Under the pieces are notes generated by a model that saw only the letters and a program-made list of their open reading frames with translations, searched no databases and had not been told where the DNA came from. From Clostridia bacterium UC5.1-1C12 (lineage in GTDB: Bacteria > Bacillota_I > Bacilli_A > Erysipelotrichales > Erysipelotrichaceae), in contig BBZX01000005.1 of NCBI GenBank assembly GCA_001305055.1, positions 124,001 to 188,000 on the forward strand: a stretch of 64,000 nucleotides of DNA, written 5' to 3'. The first letter of the stretch is position 1; every line of letters starts with the position of its first letter. A program made the translations under genes and the position numbers. Shown here one piece after another: positions 19,256-28,948 of the stretch.

Positions 19256-20902
19256 CTACCCCAGCAGGACTGCAGCCCCGTCACTTACCATTTGCGGTGA
19301 AGTGATGACAATATCTCCTTCTTTGATTTCGTCGCTGATTACTTCAAGCAGGAAGTCAGTTTCCATACCGATCGTCACAATTACTTTCTTAGCCGTATAT
19401 TTATCCCCGTTCTGTTGAGCAACGTAGATATAAGATGTACCATCTACATCTGTAAGTACGGCATCATAAGGCACAGCCAAAGCCCCTTGTTTTTCTTCAA
19501 CGATAATATTCACTTTCGCATTCATACCGATACGCAGATCTGTTTTAGCATCCGTTACATCAATTTCACTCTCGAACTCAACCGTACTTGAGCCGGATTT
19601 TGTAGTCCCGTCAGCCGCCTTTTTCGCAGCCGGTGCGATAAAGCTTACTTTACCGTTATATTTCTCATTAGGAATGGCATCCGCAGAAATAATTGCTTTC
19701 ATCCCATTCTGTACACTCATCAGATCATATTCCTTGATTGATGTATTGATCTTCAATGAATCAGCATTTTCAATCACAAATAAAACACCGCTCGCCTTAT
19801 CACCGACTTCTACATTAACCGCTGTCACCGTACCGGAAATCGGTGCAGTGATTTCAGCTTCACTTAATTGCTTCTTCAGCTTCTGAAGTTCGATCGCACG
19901 TGACGGATCACTGGCCGTTAATTGTGTTTTAGTGAGTGAATCCTCATAAGTCTTTAACTGCTGCTGAGCATTGCGCTTCGCAATTGTCAGATTTTTTTCA
20001 GCATTATCATAGGCAGTCTGAGCCTTTTCAACACTATCCAGATATTTTTCTAACTGTTTATCGGCTGCCTTGACAGCATCAGCTAAAGCATCCTTAGCGT
20101 CTTTATAAGCATCATAGGCTGTATCTTTACTTGAATCTAATGATTTTAACTGTGCTTTAAGTGAAGATTTCTGTTCCTCAAGGCTAGACACTGCCGTACA
20201 TGCTGCTGCATTTGTAACTGGGTCAGCAGCACAAGCGCTCTCATAACCGCTGATTTGATTTTCAATTCGGTCAATGGCATCTTCGATACTTGAATTATCC
20301 GTATCATCCGCATTACGCCATGTTTTTCTCGCAGTATCCACAGCCTTCTGTGCCTTCTTAATGGTTTCATTCTCACCCTGATCCATATCTTCCAAAGCAT
20401 CATTATACGCTTCCTTGGCATCATTCAGCGTTGTCAGTGCATTATCCACATTCACCTGAGCATTGTTGATTGAGCTGTTCATATTATTTTCAAGATCAGC
20501 CTTAAAATCCTCATATTCCTGCTGAGTTGAATTTAATGTCAGACCGGTTGACTGATCATTGATATTAAGAGAAGCCTCAGCCTTCTGCAGATCAAGGAGC
20601 AGATCCTCTACATCAACACTGCCTAAAACCTGACCGGCTTCTACCTTATCACCGGCCTTTACATTGATTGATTCCATTTCATAAGCTGCTAATGAAGAAG
20701 TTACCTTCATTGAATCAGCACTTTCTACAAGTCCCGTCACTTCCACCGTCTTTGAAAGATCCTGCTTAGCCAATACTGTCGTCTGTACGATCAGATCACT
20801 ATTTCCGGATCCCTTAAAAGGATTAAAAAAGAAAGCAACAAGCACTACTGCCACAACAGCAATTACTATCAATTTCTTATGTTTTTTCCATATTTCTTTC
20901 AT
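19256..20902 (-). CDS. Membrane fusion protein (HlyD/MacA-like) of the efflux operon
   Basis: About 548 residues. One N-terminal membrane helix (LIVIAVVAVVLVAFFF) is followed by a lipoyl half-motif (KAGDKVEAGQVLGSVD), a long coiled coil of about 270 residues rich in Lys, Asp and Ala, the second lipoyl half (ITAPISGTVTAVNVEVGDKAS) and beta-barrel domains. The coiled coil is longer than in most MacA relatives. The start at 20902 has GAGGAG upstream; earlier codons are unlikely. It is the first gene of the operon with ATPase, permease and TetR. In a Gram-positive cell it probably links the transporter to the wall zone or holds substrates. Confidence 0.85.
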   Translation of the reverse strand: MKEIWKKHKKLIVIAVVAVVLVAFFFNPFKGSGNSDLIVQTTVLAKQDLSKTVEVTGLVESADSMKVTSSLAAYEMESINVKAGDKVEAGQVLGSVDVEDLLLDLQKAEASLNINDQSTGLTLNSTQQEYEDFKADLENNMNSSINNAQVNVDNALTTLNDAKEAYNDALEDMDQGENETIKKAQKAVDTARKTWRNADDTDNSSIEDAIDRIENQISGYESACAADPVTNAAACTAVSSLEEQKSSLKAQLKSLDSSKDTAYDAYKDAKDALADAVKAADKQLEKYLDSVEKAQTAYDNAEKNLTIAKRNAQQQLKTYEDSLTKTQLTASDPSRAIELQKLKKQLSEAEITAPISGTVTAVNVEVGDKASGVLFVIENADSLKINTSIKEYDLMSVQNGMKAIISADAIPNEKYNGKVSFIAPAAKKAADGTTKSGSSTVEFESEIDVTDAKTDLRIGMNAKVNIIVEEKQGALAVPYDAVLTDVDGTSYIYVAQQNGDKYTAKKVIVTIGMETDFLLEVISDEIKEGDIVITSPQMVSDGAAVLLG

Positions 20903-21177
20903 TTCAGATTCTCCTCGGCATCCAATATGACACCCTGTCATACATTATAGTTAGCTTCCATGATTTAGTCAATGTGAATTCCTCATTATAACAAAACTGT
21001 TAGAAAATATTAGGTTAATTTAATGTTTTCTTAAGAAAATATTTAGAAATGCAGAACATTCAAATCAGCAGCCAGAATATTCTATGTCAGAGTGCTAATA
21101 ATTATGAAATATATTCCCATATGAAACCGTTCTAAAAGTAAAAGTCAGCATCCAAGAGGAATACTGACGATCATAAA

Positions 21178-21298
21178 TTATTCAGATACTGCTGCCTTAC
21201 GTTTTAATTCATCAGTTTAAGAACCCCATTAATGAAAATACCTGGTGTAGTCCTAGCGATGACTGATCCGACACCTGCACCCAATAAACCCTTTGAAG
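21178..21298 (-). pseudogene. Remnant of a MATE-family transporter C-terminus
   Basis: The minus strand reads SKGLLGAGVGSVIARTTPG then IFINGVL, followed after a frame break by TDELKRKAAVSE and a stop. The first part resembles a MATE efflux segment and the last is a normal-looking C-terminal tail. No start or upstream part remains. Identification is from pattern recognition only. The rest of 20942-21178 holds no recognisable gene. Confidence 0.4.
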
Positions 21299-21359
21299 AG
21301 TACAAAAGTCCGTTAGTAAGTTTTTATGACTGCATTAGACGGATAATATTAAAGGACAA

Positions 21360-21668
21360 TGATCGATGAAATCAATGAGCGTGTGTCATCAACAGCGTTT
21401 AATGCTTTTGCGATACCGCATGCTATGAAAATGAATGCGGAAAAGACGGGAATATGTTTATTGCTTCTGATGAACCAATTCTTTGAAATAAGAAAAATGT
21501 TCAATTAGTAATGGTGCTCTGTTTTAATAAAAATGAACGATTGTATTTAATAAAATTTATGAACCGGCCACAATGATTCTAAGTGAAACAGAAAATGCGA
21601 GAAAAGTAATTGAGTGCAATGATTTTGATGAATTTATATCCATGACGATATCATTGCTTAAAGTGTAA
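21360..21668 (+). pseudogene. Remnant of a PTS EIIA-2 domain (BglG/MtlR-type regulator)
   Basis: In several frames the plus strand reads ERVSSTAFNAFAIPHAMKMN, then KNVQLVMVLCFNKNERLY and EPATMILSETENARKVIE and FDEFISMTISLLKV before a stop. The IPHA motif with its His is the active site of fructose/mannitol-type EIIA domains, which form the C-terminus of BglG-type activators. At least three frame changes and the lack of an N-terminus mark it as a dead gene rather than a single sequencing error. Confidence 0.6.
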
Positions 21669-21720
21669 AAAACATTGAATCAGACGGCATATAAGCTGTG
21701 CTCTATTCAATGTTTTTAAA
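21669..21720. terminator. Bidirectional terminator
   Basis: AAACATTGAAT pairs with ATTCAATGTTT across a 20-base loop, with A/T tracts on each side. It ends the minus-strand isomerase operon. Confidence 0.75.
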
Positions 21721-21725
21721 TTACT

Positions 21726-21965
21726 TTAGTTATTAGACCTCAAAACCTTATGACGCAGATAAAAATAGATACCGCCTTCAATCAGCAGCAAAATTATTAC
21801 AAATATCGTTGAGACGAGAATACTCGTATACCACGGGCTCGAATTTAGTTCATAAAGCCCCGGATGACTCTGATAATCAACCCAGACAAACAATGCTCTG
21901 CCAATATAGACACCGATTGTAGAAATCATAAGGATTTTCATAAAACTCAGCAGTTTATTAGTCAT
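21726..21965 (-). CDS. Small membrane protein of unknown function
   Basis: 79 residues with two transmembrane helices (MKILMISTIGVYIGRALFVWV and SILVSTIFVIILLLIEGGIYFYL), each given here as separate stretches, and a short polar loop between them. The C-terminus is basic. It starts directly after the stop of the isomerase gene, so the two are translated from one message. I do not recognise the family. Confidence 0.55.
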   Translation of the reverse strand: MTNKLLSFMKILMISTIGVYIGRALFVWVDYQSHPGLYELNSSPWYTSILVSTIFVIILLLIEGGIYFYLRHKVLRSNN

Positions 21966-21966
21966 A

Positions 21967-22668
21967 CTATAGCATCTCTTTATTGATCAGACATGTGGCA
22001 TCATTATGCAGCCACAAAAATGATGCCGGCAGTGTTGTTGATACTTTCTTACTCATTAGCCGTTGCAATATTTCAGCCTTGCCGCTGCCGCTGATCAGCA
22101 TCAATATTTTCTTTGCATTTAATAATTCACTTAAACCAAGCGTAATTCCCTGCTCCACCTTTTTGCCCTTCAGCATGCTATGATGCTTAGACAGTTCATC
22201 AAGCTGAATCACATGGGCATCAGGAAGCAATTCATCGGCCGGTTCATTTAAACCAAGATGGCCATTTCTGCCAAGGCCTAGAATACAACAATCGATCGGA
22301 TGCTTGTCAATTAAATCATGAATCCGTTTTGCCTCACATTCATAATCCGCCGCGTCATTATTGAATGAAATCAGCTGTTCCTCTTTAATCGTTAAGGGTT
22401 CAAGTACATAATGACGAATAAACCATTCACAGGCAGAATCATCCTTGGCGTTAAGACCGCACCATTCATCGAGCTTGGTAAACGTCAAATGACTGACGTC
22501 AAGCTGATTCACATGAATCATTTCAACCAATAATTCATACATTCTGCGCGGTGATTCACCTGTAGCTAAGCAGATATTTGCATAAGGATTGTTGCTGATT
22601 TCATTAAAAAGAATTGCGGCTCCTCTTTTGCTCATAGCTTCATAATTATCTAATTGTTCAATCTTCAT
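21967..22668 (-). CDS. Galactosamine/glucosamine-6-phosphate isomerase-type deaminase
   Basis: About 233 residues of the NagB fold. It has the phosphate loop LATGESPRRMYELL, FTKLDEWCGL with the acidic residue of the active site, and LGLGRNGHLGLNEPAD with the catalytic His and NEP motif. The closest pattern is that of the AgaI-like galactosamine-6-phosphate isomerases. It converts amino-sugar 6-phosphate to a keto-sugar phosphate and ammonia. The start MKIEQLDNY at 22668 is preferred, with AGAGGC upstream. The nearby decayed EIIA gene suggests that an amino-sugar PTS cluster once stood here. Confidence 0.75.
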   Translation of the reverse strand: MKIEQLDNYEAMSKRGAAILFNEISNNPYANICLATGESPRRMYELLVEMIHVNQLDVSHLTFTKLDEWCGLNAKDDSACEWFIRHYVLEPLTIKEEQLISFNNDAADYECEAKRIHDLIDKHPIDCCILGLGRNGHLGLNEPADELLPDAHVIQLDELSKHHSMLKGKKVEQGITLGLSELLNAKKILMLISGSGKAEILQRLMSKKVSTTLPASFLWLHNDATCLINKEML

Positions 22669-22740
22669 AAACTGCCTCTCTTTCTTCATTCATTATACTA
22701 CATGCGTTAGAGAAATCAACAGAACACTCCCTTATTCAAA

Positions 22741-22932
22741 ACACCATCGGAAACAGTCTATAAAGCATGGATGCAGTCATTGATTATATTTAATCAGACT
22801 TTAGGCATTGTGACATTTTATGATGGACAGATCCATGCATGGAATGAAGGAGAATTAACGATTTTAACAATTATTGCCGATGTATTGGCACCTTATATTT
22901 ATTATGGTTCAGATAAATCGTCATCTGTTTAA
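22741..22932 (+). pseudogene. Short GAF-like remnant
   Basis: An open stretch of 63 codons with no good start. It reads FNQTLGIVTFYDGQIHAWN, then EGELTILTIIADVLAPYIYY. The pattern of a hydrophobic strand, W-x-E-x-E-L and a closing helix IIADVLAPYI resembles the end of a GAF domain. Probably a fragment of a lost sensory gene; it could also be random coding. Confidence 0.35.
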
Positions 22933-22975
22933 ATATTGTGTTTAGATGCCTGAAAATACAATTTCCTATATAAAA

Positions 22976-23002
22976 ATACGGAACTGATCACCCATCAGTA
23001 TC
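22976..23002 (-). terminator. Terminator after maf
   Basis: On the minus strand CGGATACTGAT pairs with ATCAGTTCCG, followed by TATTTTTATA. Confidence 0.7.
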
Positions 23003-23009
23003 CGCATTC

Positions 23010-23579
23010 TTAATAATCTAATTCTAAATATTTCTTCAACCGCTTATACAGACTTGCCATCGGCAGTCCTACCACGTTATAAAAATCACCATTGATTTTC
23101 TTTACAAACGTCAATCCCTTACCCTGTATCGCATAAGCACCGGCCTTATCATGAGGTTCCTTAGACTTGGCATAGCGTTTGATTTCCTCGTCTTCAAGAT
23201 CATAGAATGTAACATCTGTTACTTCATGAAAGCATTCCTTGACATCCTTGGCTACTAAAGCCACACCGGTAATTACTTGATGCGTTTTACCAGACAGCTT
23301 TCTCAGCATCCGTTCAGCATCTTCATTATCCTTCGGTTTGCCGAAAACTTCCCCGTCACAAACAACGATCGTATCCGCTCCGATAATGAATTCTTCCGGA
23401 TATCTATGAAAAACGGCATCCGCTTTTTCAAAAGCCAGCTTTTCAACCGCCTTCTCTATACTAAGTTCAGGATCCAAGGTTTCTTTTAATAAACAGCTAG
23501 CAGTCGTAAATGGAATTTCACTAAGAACCATCAGTTCTCTTCTTCTCGGTGATTCACTTGCTAATAAAACTCTTCTCAT
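23010..23579 (-). CDS. maf: Maf family nucleotide pyrophosphatase
   Basis: About 189 residues. The start RRVLLASESPRRRELM is the standard Maf signature; IGADTIVVCDGEVFGKPKD and the catalytic Asp region KLSGKTHQVITGV follow, and DKAGAYAIQGKG closes the active site. It hydrolyses non-canonical nucleoside triphosphates (dTTP/UTP type) to monophosphates; in B. subtilis Maf also affects septation. The start MRRVLLA at 23579 is preferred over 23597. Its start overlaps the end of the DUF1461 gene. Confidence 0.93.
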   Translation of the reverse strand: MRRVLLASESPRRRELMVLSEIPFTTASCLLKETLDPELSIEKAVEKLAFEKADAVFHRYPEEFIIGADTIVVCDGEVFGKPKDNEDAERMLRKLSGKTHQVITGVALVAKDVKECFHEVTDVTFYDLEDEEIKRYAKSKEPHDKAGAYAIQGKGLTFVKKINGDFYNVVGLPMASLYKRLKKYLELDY

Positions 23580-24359
23580 AGTTCCTCGCTCCTTCATTAG
23601 AAAATTTTAACACTACTTTATCAACATTGCAATGAAGCTGATTATATTTTTTGTCAACATCTTCCTTTGCCTTTTTCCGCAGGAAGATAAAACCAATAAG
23701 TAAAAGAAGATAAACAGCCAAAAAGGTTAAAGTGATACGGAAAACCATACCGGCAAAAATGTTTCAGGAAACATGTTAATCATAATTGAATTAGCCGGAT
23801 TCAGCTGCCATAAATCATTCGTAAAGAATAATTCATGGAAACCGATCCAAAAGCCTGTAAAATCCATCAGTGCATACCCAGCCAGCATCCCGACAACGAT
23901 CAGCAGACAGATTGATATTTGGATAAAGCTGCCAGGCAGCTGGCGCTTCAGCATATTCACACCATTTTCATCCTTGCGGCTGCGGTAAATCAGATAAGCA
24001 AAAGCTAATACACCTATCATTGTTGCCAAATTTCTGGCGGTTAATACATTCTGATAAAGATTTCTCACATCCACCATATGCAGCGTTTCACGCTCTGTAA
24101 ATATTTCACGCTGCATGCCAAACACTTCGCCAGTCACTAAGATATCATCTCTTTGACCATGCAGATAATCCAGCAGTGTTTCGGTTGCCGCGAATAAGTC
24201 CTCATCGCTCATACCCAAACTATCCGCCGTATTCAGCTTTGTGTACTGCTCACGATAGTAGTTTTTATTAAATGCGTGGAAATCAATACTGGTTACTAAT
24301 AATACAAAGATCAAAGCCAGCGAGAAAATTCCGGCGGCTGTCTTAACCCTTTTTTTCAT
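23554..24359 (-). CDS. DUF1461 (TIGR01906) integral membrane protein (frame break)
   Basis: About 268 residues once joined. Four membrane helices, with a large N-terminal extracytoplasmic region (residues 30-105), then HMVDVRNLY and FHELFFTNDLWQLNPANSIMINMFPETFF, the diagnostic family block (here cut into parts around residue 190). The frame breaks near 23755 at a T run; adding a T gives PETFFAGMVFRITLTF and the last helix. It precedes maf, with overlap. The function of this family is unknown, though it is common in Firmicutes. Confidence 0.8.
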
Positions 24360-24547
24360 ATACTGCCTCCTGCCGTGAGATTAATCTTTTCATAATTAAT
24401 CATCATGCCTATTATTATACAATGAAAAATCATGCTTCAATGTCGAAATTTATTTTCTTTTTTAATTTATTTTCTTATCATATGATGAGGAATGTTTAAA
24501 TTTATGACAAAAGACTGACACATTTTGTCTGTTTTTATCATTAGTTG

Positions 24548-24577
24548 TTGACAACAGCATGGACTATATCCTATAAT
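24548..24577 (+). promoter_or_regulatory. Promoter of tRNA-Lys
   Basis: TTGACA (24548-24553), 18 bases, TATAAT (24572-24577). The rest of 24360-24547 shows no gene. Confidence 0.75.
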
Positions 24578-24593
24578 AACTAGGCACATCAAT

Positions 24594-24669
24594 GACTCGT
24601 TAGCTCAGATGGTAGAGCATTTGACTTTTAATCAAAGGGTCTGGAGTTCGAATCTCCAACGAGTCACCA
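24594..24669 (+). tRNA. tRNA-Lys (anticodon TTT)
   Basis: The acceptor stem GACTCGT pairs with ACGAGTC. The anticodon arm TTGA-CTTTTAA-TCAA gives anticodon TTT. The T arm has GGAGTTCGAATCTCC, and CCA is encoded. Confidence 0.95.
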
Positions 24670-24679
24670 TGATTCACAC

Positions 24680-24702
24680 AAACAGCCAAGCGCTGTTTTT
24701 AT
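24680..24702 (+). terminator. Terminator after tRNA-Lys
   Basis: AACAGC pairs with GCTGTT across a short loop, followed by TTTATA. Confidence 0.75.
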
Positions 24703-24741
24703 ATAAAAAGCACACCCTTTGCGTATGAATCAGGTGTACTT
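24702..24741 (-). terminator. Terminator after the DUF349 gene
   Basis: On the minus strand AAGTACACC pairs with GGTGTGCTT, followed by TTTATATA. Confidence 0.65.
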
Positions 24742-24760
24742 CATACTTACAGCTTTTAAT

Positions 24761-25912
24761 CTATTTGGCTAATGATTTTTCGATATCGGCGATTTCAGCT
24801 TCTAACTGCTGAATAAATTCTTCCTTATCAGCAATATCTTCATTCATCTCATCAATGGCTCTTTGACCTAGCAGACCCACCATTTCTTCCTGCATCCGTT
24901 TCAGCTGCCATTTCTGCTTCTGCAGCAGATCCTGCTTACGATTTCGGGCATCCTGCATCCGCTGACACCATTCCTGATGCTTCCGTTCATTCAGCTGTTT
25001 CAAGCCGTTGAAGTAATCATCCATAATTGAGCGGAATTCATCCCAAATCTGATCTTCCCGATCCTTACCGCATGAACCAATTGCTTTCCATTCATTGCTT
25101 AAGCTTTTCATTTGTTCAGTCAGCTCTTTAGTATATGTTTTTTCAGCAGCAATGGCAGCTGCCTTTTCAACCAACGCCTTTTTATCAAGATACTTTTGAT
25201 CCTGTTCCTTATGCAGCTGATCATAATAAACACTGCGGCAATCATAGAATTTCTGACGCTGCTCATTAAATGCATCCCATAAACGATCTTCATGTTCCCG
25301 GCCCGCACTGCCTGCGGCTTTCCATTGATCCATTAAATTCTTAAACTTCTCACTTGTCTGCTGCCATTGGGTTGAATCAGCCAGTTCCTTTGCCTGTTCA
25401 ATCAATGACTGCTTGATCTGCAGCGCATTCGCAAAGTTTGATTGAAGATTCTCCCAATAGGTGTGTTTGCGGTCAAAGAAAGTCTGACGAGCTGCGTTAA
25501 ATGCTTCCCACAGTGCATCATCTTCTTTACCGGCTGTTCCAATCGCCTTCCACTGACGCATCAAATCAGCCATGGCATCAGTCGCTTGATTCCACTCATT
25601 TGACACGGAAACCTTTTTAGCCTGTTCAATCAATGCTTTTTTAAGCTCCTGATTGTTTTGGAAACCTTCACGGCGCTTGCTGTAAAGCTTATCAACAACA
25701 TTGTCAAATTTTTCAACTAACTGATCTTCATAAACTGAATCCCAATATGAAATTTGTTTCCATTTCCTTCTTAGATCAGCAATCGCACGGGCAATCACAT
25801 CCCATTCAGCATCCCCGTCAATCTGTTCAGCTTCCGCAATCAAAGCTTCTCTTTGCTGAATATCCTCATCATAATCACTTACTTCATACATTTCATCATT
25901 ATTGTTATTCAT
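24761..25912 (-). CDS. DUF349 repeat protein
   Basis: About 383 residues, all helical and highly charged, with four repeats of the DUF349 pattern: W..A...(A/I).LR..WK.I followed by D..LWE.F....Q.F (for example LMRQWKAIGTAGKEDDALWEAF, split here as part of residues 110-135). The end is a predicted coiled coil (RMQEEMVGLLGQ, EEFIQQLEAEIADIE). The start at 25912 has GGAGG. In other bacteria DUF349 proteins are linked to envelope or DNA-damage phenotypes, but no biochemical activity is firmly known. Stands alone between two terminators. Confidence 0.75.
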   Translation of the reverse strand: MNNNNDEMYEVSDYDEDIQQREALIAEAEQIDGDAEWDVIARAIADLRRKWKQISYWDSVYEDQLVEKFDNVVDKLYSKRREGFQNNQELKKALIEQAKKVSVSNEWNQATDAMADLMRQWKAIGTAGKEDDALWEAFNAARQTFFDRKHTYWENLQSNFANALQIKQSLIEQAKELADSTQWQQTSEKFKNLMDQWKAAGSAGREHEDRLWDAFNEQRQKFYDCRSVYYDQLHKEQDQKYLDKKALVEKAAAIAAEKTYTKELTEQMKSLSNEWKAIGSCGKDREDQIWDEFRSIMDDYFNGLKQLNERKHQEWCQRMQDARNRKQDLLQKQKWQLKRMQEEMVGLLGQRAIDEMNEDIADKEEFIQQLEAEIADIEKSLAK

Positions 25913-26068
25913 CGTATTCCTCCAATAGTTCTTTAGAATCATCCAGTCCTATTAATCATTGTAACGCAAGTTATGGAAAATTTCATTCATTAAATGAGAA
26001 AAAAACACTTTTTAAAGCAATTCTGCTTTTTATACACTCCCTGAATCTTCATCAGCTTTTATATAAGA

Positions 26069-26110
26069 GAAGCGACAAAGGTCTATATGGAAGACCTCTG
26101 CCGCTCTTTT
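26069..26110. terminator. Inverted repeat, probable terminator
   Basis: GAAGCGACAAAGGTC (26069-26083) pairs with GACCTCTGCCGCTCT (26093-26107) with few mismatches, followed by TTTT on the plus strand. It lies after the rhodanese-like gene (minus) and may end that message. Confidence 0.5.
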
Positions 26111-26147
26111 AACATCATATTTTGCTTTTAAGCTGAGAATTCAATGC

Positions 26148-26863
26148 CTATTTACGAGTTAAACCTTCAAATGCATAAGTAGCAGTAACTGCTAATTCAG
26201 CATTATCTGTTGTATAAGGACGGAATTCAGAACCTTCAAATTGTCCCATACCGCCTACATTGTAGATTTTGCTCATATCATAACCTTTAGCTGCCAGCAG
26301 GTTCATCAATTGTGTAACACGGCCGCCGCTTTGGCACATTAAGAAGACAGTCTTATCAGTTGGAATCATTGCATGCAGCAGATCATCTGATTCTTCATAA
26401 ACATCGATGGGTTCAGTTACTGAGCCGCCGTATAATTGCGGCAGTGTAGCGTCTGTATTGGCATCAGCATTGAAGATAACTGCGAAATAAGGAATTACTT
26501 CAAAGTTCTTTAAATGCTTTTTAGCATAGTCGTTATAATCACGAAGATCGATATAGACAACATCGTCTCTGCCAGATAATCAATCAGGTTATCAACATTG
26601 ATTGAAGAACAAGCAGCTGCATATGAATCAGCAGTACAAGCTACTTCTGCTTCGTCCTTACTTGGCTTATACATCTTTGTTGTATCACGAGGTTCAGGCA
26701 GTGCAGTTGGTGCCGGTGCATCAGCAGCCATTACATAACCGTTTTCTAATGGATTTTTCACCCATCCTTCAGCTTCTAATTCAGCATCCGTTTTTTGTGC
26801 AGGTGCTGTTGAACATCCCATTAATAATAAAGCAGATAATGCTAATACACTAAATTTTTTCAT
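26148..26863 (-). CDS. Rhodanese-like lipoprotein with intact Cys (frame break)
   Basis: About 238 residues. The lipobox is LLMGCS at residue 17. After a 70-residue spacer lies a rhodanese domain: VVYIDLRDYNDYAKKHL, then TVFLMCQSGGRVTQLMNLL with the active-site loop CQSGGR. The frame breaks near 26578 and one base restores NLIDYLA.RDDVVYIDLRD. It should sit on the outside of the membrane and may carry sulfur or bind an oxidised partner; the substrate is unknown. It lies just downstream of the flavinylation-type lipoprotein and has a paralogue at 28949-29644 that has lost the cysteine. Confidence 0.75.
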
Positions 26864-26885
26864 AATCGTTTAGATCTCCCTCTAT

Positions 26886-27635
26886 TTAGTTAAAATATTC
26901 GTCAGTTGCGTGATATTGGAATAATGCATTCAGCATGCGGATAATGTTGTTAGTTGAAACAGAAGAACCTGTGAATGTATCTAAGGTTAGAGCTTCACGT
27001 CCTTCACCGGCTGAATAATCAGCTGGATCAATATCATCCTGTACGCTTAATGTGCTGATATAATCATAAGTCTTGCCTTTGAAGAAAGGAATGTATTCTT
27101 CTTTAAAGGTTTCATAAGTTACACCGGCAGGTGTCGGATTGCTGTCACCCCAGAAGCCGCCCAGATAATGTCCGGCAGAATCCTGATCAAATGACAGGAA
27201 GCGTACTTCAGAATCCTTAATATCCTTGCTGTCAGGCAGTGTCAGTTCTACATAGGCAGTCTGCCAGTAGTTTACATCTGCAGAACGGCATGTGCATGAC
27301 AGATATGTGATCTGATACTTAATATAGTTACGAGCCACATATTTGAAGTTTACAAATGCGTAGAAATTCGTTTCATTACGCGGTCCGTCAACATGGTTAA
27401 TCGGTACTACCGCTACCACGTTGCCGACTGATCCTTCACCTAAATCGGCGCTTTCATTCAAAAATTTGTTTACTTCTTCAAGTGTCATGTTTTCAAATGA
27501 ACAGGTTCCGCCCTCAGTCACCGGATCATTTGTGCCAGTATTACCGTCATTCGCCGGCGGTGTTGTACTTGTACAGCCTGTAACTGTACCGGCAAGAAGA
27601 AGTAAAGCAACCAAACTTTTTGCTAACTTTTTCAT
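26886..27635 (-). CDS. Lipoprotein with probable FMN attachment motif
   Basis: 249 residues. Lipobox VTGCTS (Cys 21), then a Thr/Asn/Gly-rich spacer and a domain that does not match any family I recognise (SFENMTLEEVNKFL, YVARNYIKYQITYLSCTCRS). Near the C-terminus LDTFTGSSVSTN matches the ApbE flavinylation motif D-x-x-T-G-A-S/T-x-S/T except for Ser in place of Ala. This suggests an FMN carried covalently on an extracytoplasmic electron-transfer lipoprotein. An ApbE gene lies divergently 140 bp away, which supports the idea. It is followed in the same direction by the rhodanese-like lipoprotein. The motif call is the main evidence and could be wrong. Confidence 0.55.
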   Translation of the reverse strand: MKKLAKSLVALLLLAGTVTGCTSTTPPANDGNTGTNDPVTEGGTCSFENMTLEEVNKFLNESADLGEGSVGNVVAVVPINHVDGPRNETNFYAFVNFKYVARNYIKYQITYLSCTCRSADVNYWQTAYVELTLPDSKDIKDSEVRFLSFDQDSAGHYLGGFWGDSNPTPAGVTYETFKEEYIPFFKGKTYDYISTLSVQDDIDPADYSAGEGREALTLDTFTGSSVSTNNIIRMLNALFQYHATDEYFN

Positions 27636-27793
27636 ATTTCCTCCTTTATGATATTTTTATTATAGCCCATTCACAAATTGAACTCAAGCGGTTACAGAAT
27701 TTTCGTGAAATTGTTAACTTTTTACATTTTGCTTCCTTTTTTTACTTAAATTTTCATATTTCCTAACATGCTTTCATGTTGTACAATTATATC

Positions 27794-28947
27794 ATGAAGA
27801 AAATGATACTTATACTGTTCCTTTTTATTACCGGCTGCGGCAGAGAAAAAAATCCGGTTCAGCTTGAGCCAGTCAGCGCTTCTGTGCCGGTGCTTTATGA
27901 TCAGGAAAAGACAATGCTGCTGCCGATGAACACAAGTGTACTCTTAACCATGTATGATCCGCAGCTGCTTGATGAGGCAATGCCTGACTTTGAAGCCTTA
28001 ATTCACCGGCTGCATCGCTTATTTGATCCTGATCATGGCTTTGCCTCAATCAATAACCTTTACGTTATCAATCAGCATTATGGCAGCGAGGAGAAGCTGC
28101 TGCTTGACCCGCAGCTCTTTGATGCCCTTAAGGATGCCATCGCACTCTCCGTTTTGAGTGAAGGCAGCTTTAACCCAACCATTGGCGCCCTTTCTGATTT
28201 ATATCAGAATAAATATTCATCGCTGCCGGTTCATGCTGAAGATCCGGCTGATAATGAAATTGATGCTGCCCTTGCCTGTGTTGTACCCTATGATCAATTA
28301 GAGGCAATCATTCAGCTTGATGAAACAGACCACAGCGTGATATTTAATACTTATCCGCCCTGTGAACAGAAGGTTAAGCTCAACCTGGGCGCTTTCGCGA
28401 AGGGCATCGCCGCGCAAAAAGCCTATGAAGCCTTAAAGATTTTGAATGCTCCTTTTATGGCCGCCTGCTCAGAAAGCTCCCAGTTTCTCTATGCACCAAC
28501 AGAGGTAAACAAGACATGGACATGGGGAATCCGTGAACCAAATGCTAAGACATTGCTGGCTGCCTATGAACAATCTGATATTGCCGCCTTGTCTACCTCC
28601 GGGGATGATCAGCAGTATTATTATTGTGAGAAGCATCAGATCAACCACCACCATATTCTTGATCCGACATTAGGCAGGTCAAAAATATGATCCGTTCAGT
28701 ATCCGTATTCAGCGATAATCGGGCCGACATCCTTGATGCCCTGACAACGATTCTATTTAATATCGAGGATGCGAAACAGCGGGTTGCCTTAATCAGCCAA
28801 ATAGAAACCATTTATGAAATTAAAATCGGCTATACCGTCGTGACCGGCAGTCAAGAAGACGGTTATCAGCTGACGATGAATCAGACAGCCAGAGATGCCA
28901 TGGCTTATCAAGGCGATGCTGTCAATAAAATTATAGTGGAGGACTAA
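27794..28947 (+). CDS. apbE: ApbE-type FAD:protein FMN transferase lipoprotein (frame break)
   Basis: About 384 residues. Lipobox FITGCG, so it is on the outer face of the membrane. ApbE features are SEGSFNPTIGALSDLY, KLNLGAFAKGIAAQKA (FAD binding) and NHHHILDPTLGRS, the family's metal-binding end motif. The frame breaks near 28687 at an A run; adding one A gives RSKNMIRSVSVFSDN and the normal C-terminal domain. It moves FMN from FAD to a Ser or Thr in partner proteins, most plausibly the divergent lipoprotein at 26886-27635. The stop is followed directly by a rhodanese-like lipoprotein gene. The start at 27794 is chosen because it begins the signal peptide. Confidence 0.82.
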
Positions 28948-28948
28948 T

